From assembly GCA_965644315.1 (NCBI GenBank), contig CBFFRQ010000018.1:1-64000 (forward strand): 64,000 bases of DNA, written 5' to 3'. Below the pieces are notes generated by a model that ran no database searches, was not told the DNA's origin, and saw only the letters and a list, made by a program, of their open reading frames with translations. The first letter of the stretch is position 1. Each line of letters begins with the position of its first letter. The position numbers were made by a program, and so were the translations under genes. Shown here piece after piece: positions 25,801 to 36,370 of the stretch. This DNA comes from Caecitellus pseudoparvulus. Its lineage: Eukaryota; Bigyra: Bicosoecida.

Positions 25801-28800
25801 GGTGGGCCTGCAGTAGGAGCCCCCCTTCGATCTGAAGAATCTCTGGCAGTGTGTACGACAGTGCGGCCGCAAGCTGCACTGTGTACCCGGACACAAGTCC
25901 GACTTCAACTGCAGCAGGAGACACACCGCCAACGTCTGGGAGGCTGGGACACATACACGTGAGTAGCGCTGGAGAAGAGTGTGCCACGTTGGCGCAGGGC
26001 GCGGAGCCGACGTTGACGAAAGCGATGTCCTGCAATGCGACGCCCAGGTTGCTGCCCAGCAGCGAGATGGTCACGCCACCAGCTGCGGAGACAACAGGCG
26101 GCTGCACTGCTGATAAAGACGGTGCCCCCACCACAACAAGCTGGGCTCCAGGTTCGATGCTGGACGTCTCCCCGTTCACCAGCACTTCCGTGTTGCCGCC
26201 GACAGCCAGGGCCGAGGCGAGCACCCCTACACAGCGCAATGTTGTCTCGTTGACAAACGAAACACTACCGCACGGTGCCCCTCCGACGCTTGCAATGAAC
26301 GTGCGGCCATCTGAGTTGCCAGGCAACGCCACATCAGTCCCAGATAAAAGGAAGTTCAACTGGACAGGGGACCCTGCCGGTGAAGCCAGCGCCTGGCGTG
26401 GGCTGATGGCAGAAAACACTGCTGTCGCAAAAGTGACAGTGTCCATACTGCCAAACGTGACACGCCACCCATCCCGCCGAGACACAGACAGCAGCCCTGC
26501 CCCGCCTGCACCGGATCCCACATCACAAGATATCCGACTGGTATCCTCAACTGTGACGTTTTCGCACAAACGCGCTCCAAACGTGGCATTCACAACGTCC
26601 ATGTACCCATTGCGACCAAAGTTGCTTCCCGCGATTGTCACCCTGCCCCCCACGATGGGCAGTTGGCGAGGGGTCACCGCGAACACCTGAGGAGCAGGGA
26701 CCTGCAGCACTTTCACCGTGGGCGGCACAGACCAGCGAGATCCACGCACACGGAGGTCCACAACACCTGCAGAATCCATGGCACCTGCGTCAAACCCACG
26801 GCACTCGACGCAAGTGGAATTAATAATGAGCATGGCCGCGCAAGGCGCACCGGAAATCGACGCGGACACCTCGCTCGCATTGAACAGGCGCATGTCCGGC
26901 GCCAGCGGCTCGCTTCCACACAAAACGGTATCGCTCGCGAATGTGCCAGGGGACTTTAGGAACTCCGTAGGGAATAGGCTGGCAATCTGACCAGGGGCAA
27001 ATCCAACACTGCCTCGCACTGTGTGCCCACCTCTCAGGTGCAAGACAACTTCCTCGGCGGCGCCTACTCCAGGGGGGGCTGAGCACGCCACTTCTGCATC
27101 ACTCAGCCATGTCACATTTGCACAGACGCCCCAGTCGCCGACTTGCACAAATAGCACATCTGCGGGGGACGCCCCCAGGCGTGTGCCCTGCAGTGTCAAA
27201 GGCGTGAAGGTCTCTCGGGACGCTTGGCCTCCCCCCATCGCCACCACACGCATGCTTTGCGAGGGAGGAGGAGCAACAATTAACGCAGCAGAGTCCAAGA
27301 CCACTTCTCCAAACGCCGTGACTTCAATGCTTGCGCCAGAGGAGGGCGTGGCAGAGAGGCTTGCCAGCGGAAGGTCAGTGCATGAGAGCTGCCACTCCGA
27401 AGAGCTGACCTGTGCCCAATGGATGCTCGGGCACACCGTGCCAGCAACTACCAGCTGGGTCACGTTTGCAGCGGACGGGCCCAAGTACAGCGCAGTCAGG
27501 GTGACGTTCACGACAGCTGAAGAAGTTGGGTGCCCCACTTGCAGTGCGGCAGGCTGAGATGCGAGAACCTTCGGGCTGGAAATAGTGACGGACACGCCCA
27601 CATCACTGGTTTGGCCACCGCAAGCCACCTGTACCGGGACCAGTGCATCTTTCCCCTCTAACAGTCCTGGCGCTGGCAAGAGAGCTGGTCGAGGGGGCGT
27701 GATGCAGAACGCTTCCGAGTCAGAAAATGGGTGGTCGGGGTCAACTAGCAGCTCACAAGGCGCGTCTCCGATCTGCACAGTCACATTCTCGGGCTGCGGC
27801 CCAAAGTTCTTTCCCAGCAAACGTAACACCTGCCCGCCCGCAGGATCTGCGCTAAGGAGAGTGGGGAGCTCTTGACGAGCATCCAGCACGGCAATGTCCA
27901 GTCTGGGAGGAACGAAGGAGACGACCCCAGCACCTGATACCTCTGGCACCCACGCGTCCGGGCCAGACAAAATGGACACGTCAAGGGCAAACCCTACACC
28001 GGCAGATGCGGAGCAGGAAATTGTGTCCCATCCCAGGACCTGCACGCCAGTGCAGGGCAAATCTTCGCCAATGACGACTTCTGGCACGCCCCACATTGTC
28101 ACCCAATGCAGCTGCCCACGAATTTGCAAGGCGGCGCCAGCAGCAGGGAGAGTCACATTGCTAGCCCAGGCAGAGTGGTGGCCTGCAGCGGGCGCCTGTA
28201 GAGCCGTGATGTTCGCAGTCGGGCTCCGCTGCCACCAGACAGGCAGGCTGTGATCATACGAACACAGCGAGTTGGCCCCCCACTGCACGAACTCGCCGCT
28301 GGGACACATGGACGGAATGATGACCGGTCCGCCCCCCACGCCACTGATGGCTGCCAGCGTGTGCAAGCTGTCAGTGTGCAGTGTTGGGACTGCCCTCATG
28401 CCAGGAGACTGGCGAAGATCCACATCTGCAGGCAGGGACAGCAATGACGGGTGCAAAAACCGTGATCCCACCACGCGCAGCTCGCGGCGGTTCCAGTTCA
28501 GGCCCAGCTCTGGGCCAACAAACCCGTTGGTGATGCTGACTGTGTTTCCATTCCCCATGCCCGTCTGTGAGCTCCCAAAGCAGGCAAGCGAGCCGGATCC
28601 CTTGACAACGCAGGAAAACGTATCGGTTGGTACTGCAGCTATCACATCGCCCCCAACAGGAATGCTGATCCCAGACAGGTCTGCAGAGTCGTGCCCTAGG
28701 TTGGACACCCCTGTCGGCTGCCCCAGCCGGCCATTCGTGTTGCTGCCCCAGCATAAGCTGCTACCATCCGCACGGGCAATGCAGGATGTGAACGTTGAGA

Positions 28801-31771
28801 CACTAATCGCGACGGCTTCTCCAACGGGCGCGATGTATGAATCAAGGCTGGGAAATGGGGTGGAAACGCTGCCCTGATACCAGCAGCCTCTGCAGCCGAG
28901 TTTCCCAGTGCTTGTGGTGTCTGAGCCCCAGCAGACAATGGAGCTGTTCACGAGCAACGCACAGCTGTGCAGCGCACCCACAGAAATGACAGCCACTGGC
29001 CCGATAGGAATGCTTGTCGCATTATTCAGCTCGCCTGGCGCATCGCCGATGTTCCCTGAGCTCATCCCATTCCCAAGTCGCCCTGCTTGCGCCAAGCCCC
29101 AGCACACTGCCGTGCCATCTCGACGCACGCCACATGCGTGATCATCCCCAGCAGCGACGCTGGCCATGGGCCCAATGTCTGGAATGGCCAAGGATGGTGT
29201 CAACTCACCAAGGTCATCTCCAATAATGCTCGTGTGCCCAAGCCCCAGCTGCCCACGGTGGTTCAACCCCCAGCACACCGTGGAGCCCTCTGCATCGCCA
29301 CGCACAGCACAGGAGTAGCGGAACCCAGCAGACACAGACACAAAGCCAGAGCCAATGTTCACGCGGCGGGCATCTTGAAACATGGACTCCCGTGTCTCCC
29401 CGATACTGATTTCTGTTCCAGGAAACCCGACAGATCCAGTCTGATAGTTGTAGCCCCAGCATAGGATCTCACGAGTATCAGCTGTGATGCCACAGCCATG
29501 AAAGACTCCCATGTGAACTTGCAACAGCTCACCAGCTGGATGTCGGTAGTCTTCATGCAACTGTCCGGGTAAGGCTCCAATGGGAACGGTCGTCTCCACT
29601 CCAAGACGCCCATTCTGCGAGTTGCCGAAGCAAATCAAACGGTTCAGGCGCGTGCGCGCACAGCAAGATGACACACGATTGCACGTCAACTGCACGACCT
29701 CAGCGTGTTGCCTGTTCTGCAGCACGTATTGGGACGATGAGAGCACAAGCTCACGTTTGGCTTCCAAGTACGTTGACGTGGCAATTGAGCCACGCCCAGA
29801 GCCCTCCCCACTCGCAAGAGCTCCGTCCGCCCCAAGCCCCAAACAGCCAAGGGTGCCATCAGACCGCAGCGCACAGGTGTAGTCCTGGCCGACTGCAAGT
29901 CCAACGGCTGGGCCGCCCCACCAAGAACCGCTGTTCTGTAGAATTTGACCTGGCGCATCCCCTCGCCTTGTATAAGACTGAGATCCGAGCTGCCCTTCAA
30001 AGCCATTTCCCCAGCAGTACATGGCACCATTGGACCGCACACCACAAACGGTCTGGTCACTTGTCGCTAGCGCGACAAAGTCTGTCCCTGCGGGCACTAT
30101 GAGCCCCGGATGAACCTCGCCCGGGCCATCTCCAAGATCAACATCCGAGCCCTGGCCAAGCAAGCCGTCCTTGTTCTTGCCCCAGCACACGATGCCACCA
30201 TCCAGGCGCAGGCCACACGTTGTATCATCAGCGATGTGGATGGCCACTAGCGGCGCAACTGGCACAACTGCAGCTGAAATGTTGTGAGACGGCACGTGCC
30301 CGAAGTAACCCGTGTTTCCGTATCCCAACTGCCCATCCAGTGACCTCCCAAAGCAGACAGTGGACAGATCAGCACGAATAACACACGAATGCCCAATACC
30401 CGCAGCAACGGCATGTGCTGGGCCACCGATCGGGATGGACAGCGATGCATCCAGATTGCCCTCCACAACGCTCACGACGTCTTGATTCCCATACCCACAA
30501 CGCCCCAGCCCCCCGTGACCCCAGCACACAACCGAGCCATCTGATCGGATGGCAAGGGCGTGGATCTGACCCACTTCCACCGCGACGATGCTGTCCCCGA
30601 TCGGAACATGCATGCCTGGCCAGATCTCCCCCGGGTCGTCCCCAAGGTTGTTCGTCGTGTTCTGACCGTGCACTCCGAACTGCCCATCTCCCCAACATGC
30701 CACCCGCCCGTCCCGTTTCAGCACACATGTGTTCAGGTCTCCAACAGATACAGCGCGCACAGGCCCGATCGGCACGGAACGCCCAGCGTGGGTGTGCACC
30801 GTGCCTGGCGTGTTGCCGTACGTGCCCAAGTCCCCTGTTCCCAGCCCTCCTTTGGTCGCATGCCCCCAGCACACAACACTCCAGTCCCGTCTCACTGCAC
30901 AGGCGTGCTTCCACGTGCCGGCTACTTGCATCAGGCGTGATGCAGCGCCGCTCAACGGCTGCAGCGGCATGGAACTCGGTGCTGGGAGACTCCCAGGAGC
31001 GGCGTCACCAGCTTCCCATGCCAGCGCGAGCGTCCTCGAAGCTGAGCTGTCATTGCCGGCAAACAGCACGTCAGTGTCCACGCGCAGCCACATGGCTGGC
31101 TGTGCCCCGGCACACGGATCGTTGTGCAGCCTGGAGGGGTGGCTGCACGGCACCAGCTCGTGGGCCAGTTCGAAGCGGAGCCAGGACGCCTTCGATCCAG
31201 GAACATGCTGTAAGGTGTGCAAATGGGCTTCTGAAATCACAGCAGAAGCAGCAGAGGCGTTCCAGCCTTCGAATCGCAGATGCACCAGGCGCTCCACTGG
31301 CCAGGACAGCGGCAGGTCCAGCCCCGTCACAGACGTGACATTGGTTGTCGACATCAGCGTAGCTTGTGCTGGTGTGCCTGCCTTTGGCCCAACCAGAATC
31401 CAGATACTCCCATTGCCCTCACTCCCAGTCCAGCCGGCGGGCGGCCAGGACAGCTGAACGTCTGTCGTGCCCCAGTACGGCGCCGCCGCCATTGGCACCT
31501 CGCGCACGGCGCCGAGGGCCACGGACAAGCATGACAGCATGCAGAGAAGGTACAGAACATTCCGCGCGAATAGCCCACGGCTTGCATGCCTCTTGTGCAC
31601 TTGCCATTGGGGTGAAGAGGGATGCGCAACCACACCATCCTCAAAGCTTCGGCAGTTCCTCCTCGCGGTGTCCGCATCAGGGCCACCATGGGCCAGCTCT
31701 TGCTCGGCCTGGCCACTGCTACAGCTACCAGTTGCACTGTGAACAGGTTCGCGTGTTCTCCTTGCCGCCAT
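22877..31771 (-). CDS. Giant RCC1-like / IPT-TIG / multipass membrane protein
   Basis: This gene encodes about 2964 residues from the ATG at 31771; an upstream in-frame ATG at 31951 is also possible. A hydrophobic stretch (NVLYLLCMLSCLSVALGAV) near residues 71-89 acts as signal peptide or anchor. Next come about 14 RCC1-type repeats marked by CWG/CFG and G-x-L-G, then eight or nine IPT/TIG-like immunoglobulin-fold repeats (for example RVTIAGSNFGRNG, VTISLLGSNLGV, ATVSGTNLGW). A Cys-rich juxtamembrane segment (HTGPLCEKCKVGYG, CEECGDPGKS) precedes 8-9 membrane helices (about 24450 down to 23340). A basic, Ser-rich cytosolic tail ends the protein. Proteins of this layout are known from algae and heterotrophic protists as large surface receptors or adhesins of unknown ligand. 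It is stop-free over 8.9 kb. It is the most telomere-proximal host gene and converges on the retroelement array. The start is the least certain part. Confidence 0.75.
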   Translation of the reverse strand: MAARRTREPVHSATGSCSSGQAEQELAHGGPDADTARRNCRSFEDGVVAHPSSPQWQVHKRHASRGLFARNVLYLLCMLSCLSVALGAVREVPMAAAPYWGTTDVQLSWPPAGWTGSEGNGSIWILVGPKAGTPAQATLMSTTNVTSVTGLDLPLSWPVERLVHLRFEGWNASAASAVISEAHLHTLQHVPGSKASWLRFELAHELVPCSHPSRLHNDPCAGAQPAMWLRVDTDVLFAGNDSSASRTLALAWEAGDAAPGSLPAPSSMPLQPLSGAASRLMQVAGTWKHACAVRRDWSVVCWGHATKGGLGTGDLGTYGNTPGTVHTHAGRSVPIGPVRAVSVGDLNTCVLKRDGRVACWGDGQFGVHGQNTTNNLGDDPGEIWPGMHVPIGDSIVAVEVGQIHALAIRSDGSVVCWGHGGLGRCGYGNQDVVSVVEGNLDASLSIPIGGPAHAVAAGIGHSCVIRADLSTVCFGRSLDGQLGYGNTGYFGHVPSHNISAAVVPVAPLVAIHIADDTTCGLRLDGGIVCWGKNKDGLLGQGSDVDLGDGPGEVHPGLIVPAGTDFVALATSDQTVCGVRSNGAMYCWGNGFEGQLGSQSYTRRGDAPGQILQNSGSWWGGPAVGLAVGQDYTCALRSDGTLGCLGLGADGALASGEGSGRGSIATSTYLEAKRELVLSSSQYVLQNRQHAEVVQLTCNRVSSCCARTRLNRLICFGNSQNGRLGVETTVPIGALPGQLHEDYRHPAGELLQVHMGVFHGCGITADTREILCWGYNYQTGSVGFPGTEISIGETRESMFQDARRVNIGSGFVSVSAGFRYSCAVRGDAEGSTVCWGLNHRGQLGLGHTSIIGDDLGELTPSLAIPDIGPMASVAAGDDHACGVRRDGTAVCWGLAQAGRLGNGMSSGNIGDAPGELNNATSIPIGPVAVISVGALHSCALLVNSSIVCWGSDTTSTGKLGCRGCWYQGSVSTPFPSLDSYIAPVGEAVAISVSTFTSCIARADGSSLCWGSNTNGRLGQPTGVSNLGHDSADLSGISIPVGGDVIAAVPTDTFSCVVKGSGSLACFGSSQTGMGNGNTVSITNGFVGPELGLNWNRRELRVVGSRFLHPSLLSLPADVDLRQSPGMRAVPTLHTDSLHTLAAISGVGGGPVIIPSMCPSGEFVQWGANSLCSYDHSLPVWWQRSPTANITALQAPAAGHHSAWASNVTLPAAGAALQIRGQLHWVTMWGVPEVVIGEDLPCTGVQVLGWDTISCSASAGVGFALDVSILSGPDAWVPEVSGAGVVSFVPPRLDIAVLDARQELPTLLSADPAGGQVLRLLGKNFGPQPENVTVQIGDAPCELLVDPDHPFSDSEAFCITPPRPALLPAPGLLEGKDALVPVQVACGGQTSDVGVSVTISSPKVLASQPAALQVGHPTSSAVVNVTLTALYLGPSAANVTQLVVAGTVCPSIHWAQVSSSEWQLSCTDLPLASLSATPSSGASIEVTAFGEVVLDSAALIVAPPPSQSMRVVAMGGGQASRETFTPLTLQGTRLGASPADVLFVQVGDWGVCANVTWLSDAEVACSAPPGVGAAEEVVLHLRGGHTVRGSVGFAPGQIASLFPTEFLKSPGTFASDTVLCGSEPLAPDMRLFNASEVSASISGAPCAAMLIINSTCVECRGFDAGAMDSAGVVDLRVRGSRWSVPPTVKVLQVPAPQVFAVTPRQLPIVGGRVTIAGSNFGRNGYMDVVNATFGARLCENVTVEDTSRISCDVGSGAGGAGLLSVSRRDGWRVTFGSMDTVTFATAVFSAISPRQALASPAGSPVQLNFLLSGTDVALPGNSDGRTFIASVGGAPCGSVSFVNETTLRCVGVLASALAVGGNTEVLVNGETSSIEPGAQLVVVGAPSLSAVQPPVVSAAGGVTISLLGSNLGVALQDIAFVNVGSAPCANVAHSSPALLTCMCPSLPDVGGVSPAAVEVGLVSGYTVQLAAALSYTLPEILQIEGGLLLQAHPDSPLRATVSILGLALGNPSLPQNATQVYLGDLPCSAAGGTVYLQGDARVVRCEDFLLNRLSAPAGQIVLARVLLVTNDGLNATSSPGSLRIMGEPALTRVSPSAAAPGAAATVSGTNLGWEAGDVESVSVGDSLVPPAQWRYVSDGSISILALPPPPVVSLAAAVGLDIRVRLRSGKSSLLAQAFSYILPPSPPTARPLSLCSYRDAGGVAHLAFLWPGDDVVRVSRLDGWVIRVTTAPNATSVEEERRVSVSDGQVSSGAAAVGVTAERCPALAESVARRSLQAGTLYDVRLLAVPSVPTWLAVAASTGVSNPQLDGPTSAEAGPLFSQCIAAGEEEQYLSTQFVASGDWEYVICRACPAGAACGGLRWEHMTNREGFYRVPWSAHGLIFQKCPQPEACPQVPRSVRNATLVSYDQHSFSELQCAVGHTGPLCEKCKVGYGRLGTAACEECGDPGKSIGVLFAISFLIGVVVLWVIRGQIKSRGLGRKAHSVVKKVLLNHIQQVALMLAFELDWPSPFSFVLSITDSATSVGSQLASPECVRTSEVPNSASSAFRLTLIVTLLAPVLLSLIASSVSVTLFFMKRLGLPELRRHVIVATGMCAFIFYTPIVRVVMQLFACSDVGGQQRVLNDREVLCDSPGNNAWRLGLGLPVLLLYVFGLPVGLYWIMRKHRDELDDNTVRRTYGFFFLGYRKEFYWYEVVIMVRKALFAMLLVALQSSGLLWQISAAGVILSLALALSTWIKPFEKPLFNLLDLGSVLLSLITIFGGAVLLQFDSALVSSSVEEAAGGKLAQQAVSVLLTISNAGFLLFLLYRWAQSFVAKEVRPALKQAMTKKTPTRSLVVDSLGEKVSSGGPADSKAKPSFVEVDTAGRFVTKNPLSSRRSLARGSIVHDLDLAPPTGLERVRLSRPSVQGMLMTRSPVRQARISSLSSKPTTRAARQDTGNTLHTDEAGTPSSMSSIIMAQNPISKRT

Positions 31772-32568
31772 GGACCGTGTGGGCTCGCTGCAGCTCCCTT
31801 GCGCCGGACCAACGCGGTCAGCTGCAGTGCCTCTCGGCGGGCAGACCTCTGCTCGCGCCGTGGCGGATTCACACGCGCAGTGCATCTCACACAGACGTGG
31901 AGCCTCTAGCTTGGCATCTACGTTCCACCTGTAGCACAAAGACTGCAACATTGTTGGCTGAAGGACCAAACAACGTGTTGCAGGCGGCGCCTTGTGGCTT
32001 GGCGGGGTGTGCTCCAAGCGAGGACACACGCAGCCCTCGCCAGATCTCGACCCAGGGAACACGAGCTGAAGAAACACACGTTTCTCAGACTCCCTCGACT
32101 GCGCGGGGAATGCGGCAGTCAGCGGCGGCACGGCGTCGCGGTTTGCTTGAGCCTGCCCTGCGGGTCGCTGACGACCAGCAGGCGTTGCCACACAGGGTCA
32201 GCCACGCCGAGCCCGAGCGTGAAGACAGGCGCCTCTCAGAGGGAGCTCAAAAAGTGGCACTCCTCACAGGGCTTCATCCCATTGACGGGTTTTTTGCAGA
32301 TTTGCATGAAGGTCCCATCTGCATGGGTTGCTGAGGGAGGTGTCTCCGTCGCCATCACAACCACGCCAAGCAGTGGCGGACAGTGAGCACATCTAGCCCT
32401 CCAAGGACACGAAAGTGTCATAACTTGACCCCCCTGAGACATGCCGCAACAAGGCTCCCCTCTGTGTAGCCTGGCTGCGCCAGGTTCGTGCGGAAATTGG
32501 TCTGATGCCAAGGTGCCGAAGCTGCTTCACCCTCAACGCCCACAGGACAGCGCTGCGCCTCACGCTGC
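31772..32568. other. Divergent intergenic region, receptor-like gene / Atg22-like gene
   Basis: This region separates the chosen start of the minus-strand receptor-like protein from the ATG of the plus-strand transporter. It must hold both promoters and the 5' leaders. The minus frame of the receptor gene stays open to about 32191, so up to 420 nt of it may be coding if an upstream start or a spliced leader exon is used. No TATA box, RNA gene or convincing extra protein gene is visible. Confidence 0.5.
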
Positions 32569-34726
32569 ATGATGGATGGCTCACCAGATCAGCTTGGCGA
32601 AGGTCCCCCTCCAGTCACGTCTACGCCTCCGCACGCAGCGAGTGTCGGGAGACCAGACGTTGCAAGCCAAGCCCGGCGCCCTGACTCGGCGGTAACTCCC
32701 ACGGCAGCCAGGCTACCTCAGGCGCAGAGCTCCGCCGTGCTCATGGCAGGCGGGGCCGATAGTGGGCGGAACGAGACACACCCTGAGACAACTCCGAGTG
32801 AGATCCGGTCTTGGTGAGTTGCCTCGCCTGTCAGCGGCGACCCAAGCACACGCTGAGCACCCTTCTGCCACCTGCGCCAGGATCGCGTATGATTTTGCAA
32901 ACTCAATCTACAGCACTGTCGTACGTTTGCCGCGCCCCGCTCGCCCGCCGGTGCGACGTGACATGGATCCTCTTCCTGCTGTGCAGGCTATCGGCGGCTT
33001 CATGCCTCTGCTGCTTCAGGAAGCTGCTCTGCGCCAAGCGGGATTTCCGCGCTCCGCCTGCGCAAACATTGTGACCAACGCGACGCTGGCTCGCGAGATC
33101 TTCCCCAATGGGGACACCGACACCATGTACCGCATCAAGGACTACACTTTGCCTGCCTGCCAAGACCCAGACAACCCGTCCTGTGCCAGGGGCTTCTGCC
33201 AAGGGCTGCCTGGCAACGCAGACGAGTGCCTTGACCCGACCGGCACGGACCGTGTGGACCTGAGCTTGCCGTTCGGGGCAGGCACCATCACACCAACGGG
33301 CTACGCGTCGCTGTTCATTTCAATTTCTGTGGCAGTGCAGGTGGTCGTGTTCATTTCTTTGGGAGCCCTGACTGACCACGCAGGCTGGCGCAAGCACATC
33401 CTCTTCCTCTCCACCGTGGTGGGGGGTGTGGCCACGGTCGCTTGCATTGGCGTGTGGCCAGCTTCCTGGTGGCTGGGGGGCTTCCTCATGATCATCTCGA
33501 ACGTGGCCTTCGGCCTCTCCATCGTCGTGTACAACGCCTTCTTGCCCCTGCTCGTGGAGGCTCACCCCGCCGTACGGTGCCTCACGGACGCCACTGAGCG
33601 ATACACGCGGGGGCTACGCCTCAGCTCAGATTGGTCCAACAAGGGCTTCGCGGCGGGGTACGTCTCGGGGGTTGTCGGCATTGCCCTGGTGGTGCCCTTT
33701 GCCTTCTTGCTGGACGCGCTGGCGTCCTACCAAGCAGCCAACGTCATTGCCGGCTTGGTGTGGATTGGAGTGGGCATCTATGCGCTGCGAGGCTTGCATC
33801 CACGCCCGGGCCCACCCCTGCCCCCGAAGCCACACTGGCTCGTGCGTTCCTGGGTGGAGCTGTTCCACACGCTCCGCCACGCCTCCCGCCTGCGCACGAC
33901 CTTGAGCTACCTCCTGCTGTGGTTCGTCTTTTCCGACGCGACTTTCGTCATCTCGTCTGTCGGGGCCCTCTTCGCCAACTCAGAAGTGTCGTGGGGCTGC
34001 CTGCCCCGCAGTCTGGGCATCACCATCCTCTTCCTCCTCGTGCCGCTCACGGCAGCAGCAGGGAACATGGGCATGCTGTGGCTGGTCAAGCGCTACCACT
34101 GGACTCCCAAAACTGCCATCATCATCTCCCTCCTCGGCCTGCTGACCCTGCCCCTGTACGGCCTGGTGGGCTTCCTGACCGACAGCTTCGGCCTGCACTT
34201 TGGCTGGGAGACGCTGCTGCTGGGGGCAGTCTTCGGCTTCTTCATGGCGCCCATGCAGGGCTTCTCCCGTGCCCTGTTCGGCACCCTCATCCCCCAGGGC
34301 CAGGAGGGCCAGCTCATGGGACTGTACGAAATCACGGACAAGGGCAGCAGCTGGATCGGGCCCCTGGTCATCGCGGCCCTGGCGGAGACGGTTGGTATCC
34401 GGTACGGCTTCCTGTACGTGTTCTTCGGGCTGCTCATCCCCGTCATCTTTCTGATCAGGCTGGATGTCGAAGCGGGTGCACGAGAGGCAGCGGCCTTCTC
34501 CCTGTCTGCCCTTGTGGAGACGGTGGAAGCAGGCAAGGTGTCTCCAGACGCAGCCCTTGAGCTCCCCAAGCGATCTGCGCCTCAACATCTTGACGCAGCT
34601 CTGCCGGCGACGCGGCAGCCTGGCCCTGCGTCCCCCGAGCCTTCTGACGTGCAGCCGCTGAGTGAGGGCAGGGAGTTCACGACGCCAACGCCCTCCGGCG
34701 TGCAAGTGCAGGTCCCTCATGACTAG
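32569..34726 (+). CDS. Atg22/UMF1-family MFS transporter (vacuolar effluxer-like)
   Basis: The model has three exons: 32569-32813, 32881-32920 and 32987-34726 (674 residues). The introns are 67 nt (GTGAGT...GCCAG) and 66 nt (GTACGT...TGCAG). Splicing restores the family signature WIAYDFANSIYSTV-AIGGFMPLLLQ across both junctions. Without splicing, the tryptophan is followed by a stop. Residues 1-75 are a Pro/Ala-rich cytosolic leader, followed by about 11-12 membrane helices. A Cys-rich lumenal loop follows the first helix (CQDPDNPSCARGFCQG), and a charged loop sits mid-protein. A ~90-residue polar tail ends the protein. Yeast Atg22 exports amino acids from the vacuole; a related lysosomal or vacuolar export role is inferred. 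Confidence 0.85.
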
Positions 34727-34973
34727 CAAGGAAGGTATTCAGGTGGTTGCTTTTGTCTACTGACAAGAATGCATAAGTCTCATGACCCAGCGCTCACATG
34801 ACGTCTGTCTTCTCTACAGCTCAGCGCTTCAGCAGCTGGCAACGTTCTCTCGCTCTATCGATCTTCTCCCCGACGCTTGCAAAAATGACAATCACAAGGA
34901 CTGCTGCACATTGATGCCTTCCAGGTCGACCTTTACATTGCGTCCAGCACCGGCTAGCCACCCAGACAGCGCC

Positions 34974-36330
34974 ATGCTTCGCCACGTCGCTGCAGGCGTG
35001 CAGCGCCGCAGCCTTGGCCTTCAGCGTCCACTTGCACGCAGCATGGCCAGCTTGTCTGCGCTGCAGCCCGGGGCTGTCGTGGTGTGGGGCCGCAATGCCG
35101 AGGGCGGTTTTGGCACGTTGAAAGATGGCACGACTTCCAGTGCGCAACCCGTGGCCATGGACACGCTGGACGTTCCGGCACGCAAGGTGTGGCGTTTCGC
35201 GTGCGAAACACCCTCGTGCCCGGTGAAGCCCAGCACTCGCTTTTGCCGTTCCCTCGCAGGTTGCTTGCGGGAAGAAGTTCATGTTCATCATCGGGCAGGA
35301 TGATTCGCTGTATGTGGTGGGGCAGAGCAGTGCGGGCTTGCTGGGGCTGGGGGTGGACGTGCACAGCGCCAGTGTGCCCACGCCAGTGCCTGCGCTGGCG
35401 GGCATTCCCATGCAGGACGTGGCCGTGAGCGAGAGGCACGTGATGGCACTGTCCAAGGAGGGCGACGTGTACACCTGGGGCGAGGGCGCCACAGTCATGC
35501 GCCCCAGCGCTCTGGGGCTGCCCACAGACGCGGCCCAAGCCTCCCCCGCGCTGGTGGAGGCGCTTGCGGACGCAGGTGAGAGCATTTCCTTCATTGGCGC
35601 AGGCAGCAGGCACAGCGTGGCAGTAGGGCAGGGCCAAGTGTTTGCGTGGGGCTCTGGCGAGCTGGGGCGCCTGGGCAACGGCATCACAGACAGCCCCCTG
35701 CCAGCGCCGGTGGAGGTGCTGGAGGGCGTCTCCGTCGCGAGTCTCGCTGTGGGCAAGGGCTTCTCCGCCCTCTCGACGGCGGGCGGATCAGTGTGGAGCT
35801 GGGGCGTGAATGACCAGAACCAGCTGGGCCTCGGGCCCCGTGTCGTCATGGACATGAACAGCATGGAGCCGTACCCTGAGCGGGTGGAGGGCAGCCCCAC
35901 GCCCATTCTGCAGGTGGCTGCAGGCGACTCGCACTGCGTCGCACTGGGCCAGGATGGTGGGGTGTACTACTGGGGATCTGGCGGGTACGCAGACCCCACC
36001 CGCAAGGGGACATTCTCTGAGGAAGACCCGGTGGCGTGTGTGTCAGCTGGCTCGGGTGCCTGCGCCGCCATCACCTCCCAGGGCAAGCTGTTCGTGTGGG
36101 GGAAGAACCTGTTCTCGGGCAACTTGGGCGTGGACTCGCGCCTGGGCACTGCACAGCCTGCTCAGGTGTCTGCGCTGGACGGCGTCTCCATCGCCCAGGT
36201 GCACTTTGGGGAGAGCGTCTCAGCAGCGGTGGTGGGGCAGCCGTCAGCCCCTGCCCCCATCAAGCCTGAGGACGCTGACGCCAGCAGTAGTGCCAGCAGC
36301 GGCGGCTTCCTTGCGGGCCTCTTTGGGTGA
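34974..36330 (+). CDS. RCC1-repeat protein, probably mitochondrial (RCC1L-like)
   Basis: The model has two exons, 34974-35186 and 35260-36330 (427 residues). A 73-nt intron (GTGTGG...CGCAG) joins DVPARK to VACGKKFMFIIG in frame. The N-terminus (MLRHVAAGVQRRSLGLQRPLARSM) is rich in Arg with no acidic residues, as in mitochondrial targeting peptides; an earlier in-frame ATG exists at 34782 but gives a poorer leader. About seven RCC1 blades follow, with motifs such as VVVWGRNAEGGFG, VFAWGSGELGRLGNG, VWSWGVNDQNQLG and VYYWGSGGYADP, forming a seven-bladed propeller. The length and targeting fit the mitochondrial RCC1L type (WBSCR16) rather than the chromatin Ran exchange factor. It converges on the TRRAP gene with 40 nt between stop codons. 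Confidence 0.8.
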
Positions 36331-36370
36331 GCAGGGACGGCGCCGGCGTCGGGGCGCGCTGCAATGCATT

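Noticed and set aside
30415-32334. Plus-strand open frames of 240-320 codons opposite the 5' half of the receptor-like gene.
   Set aside because: The minus frame carries repeated CWG and IPT motifs; the plus frames have no domain, biased composition and no plausible start.
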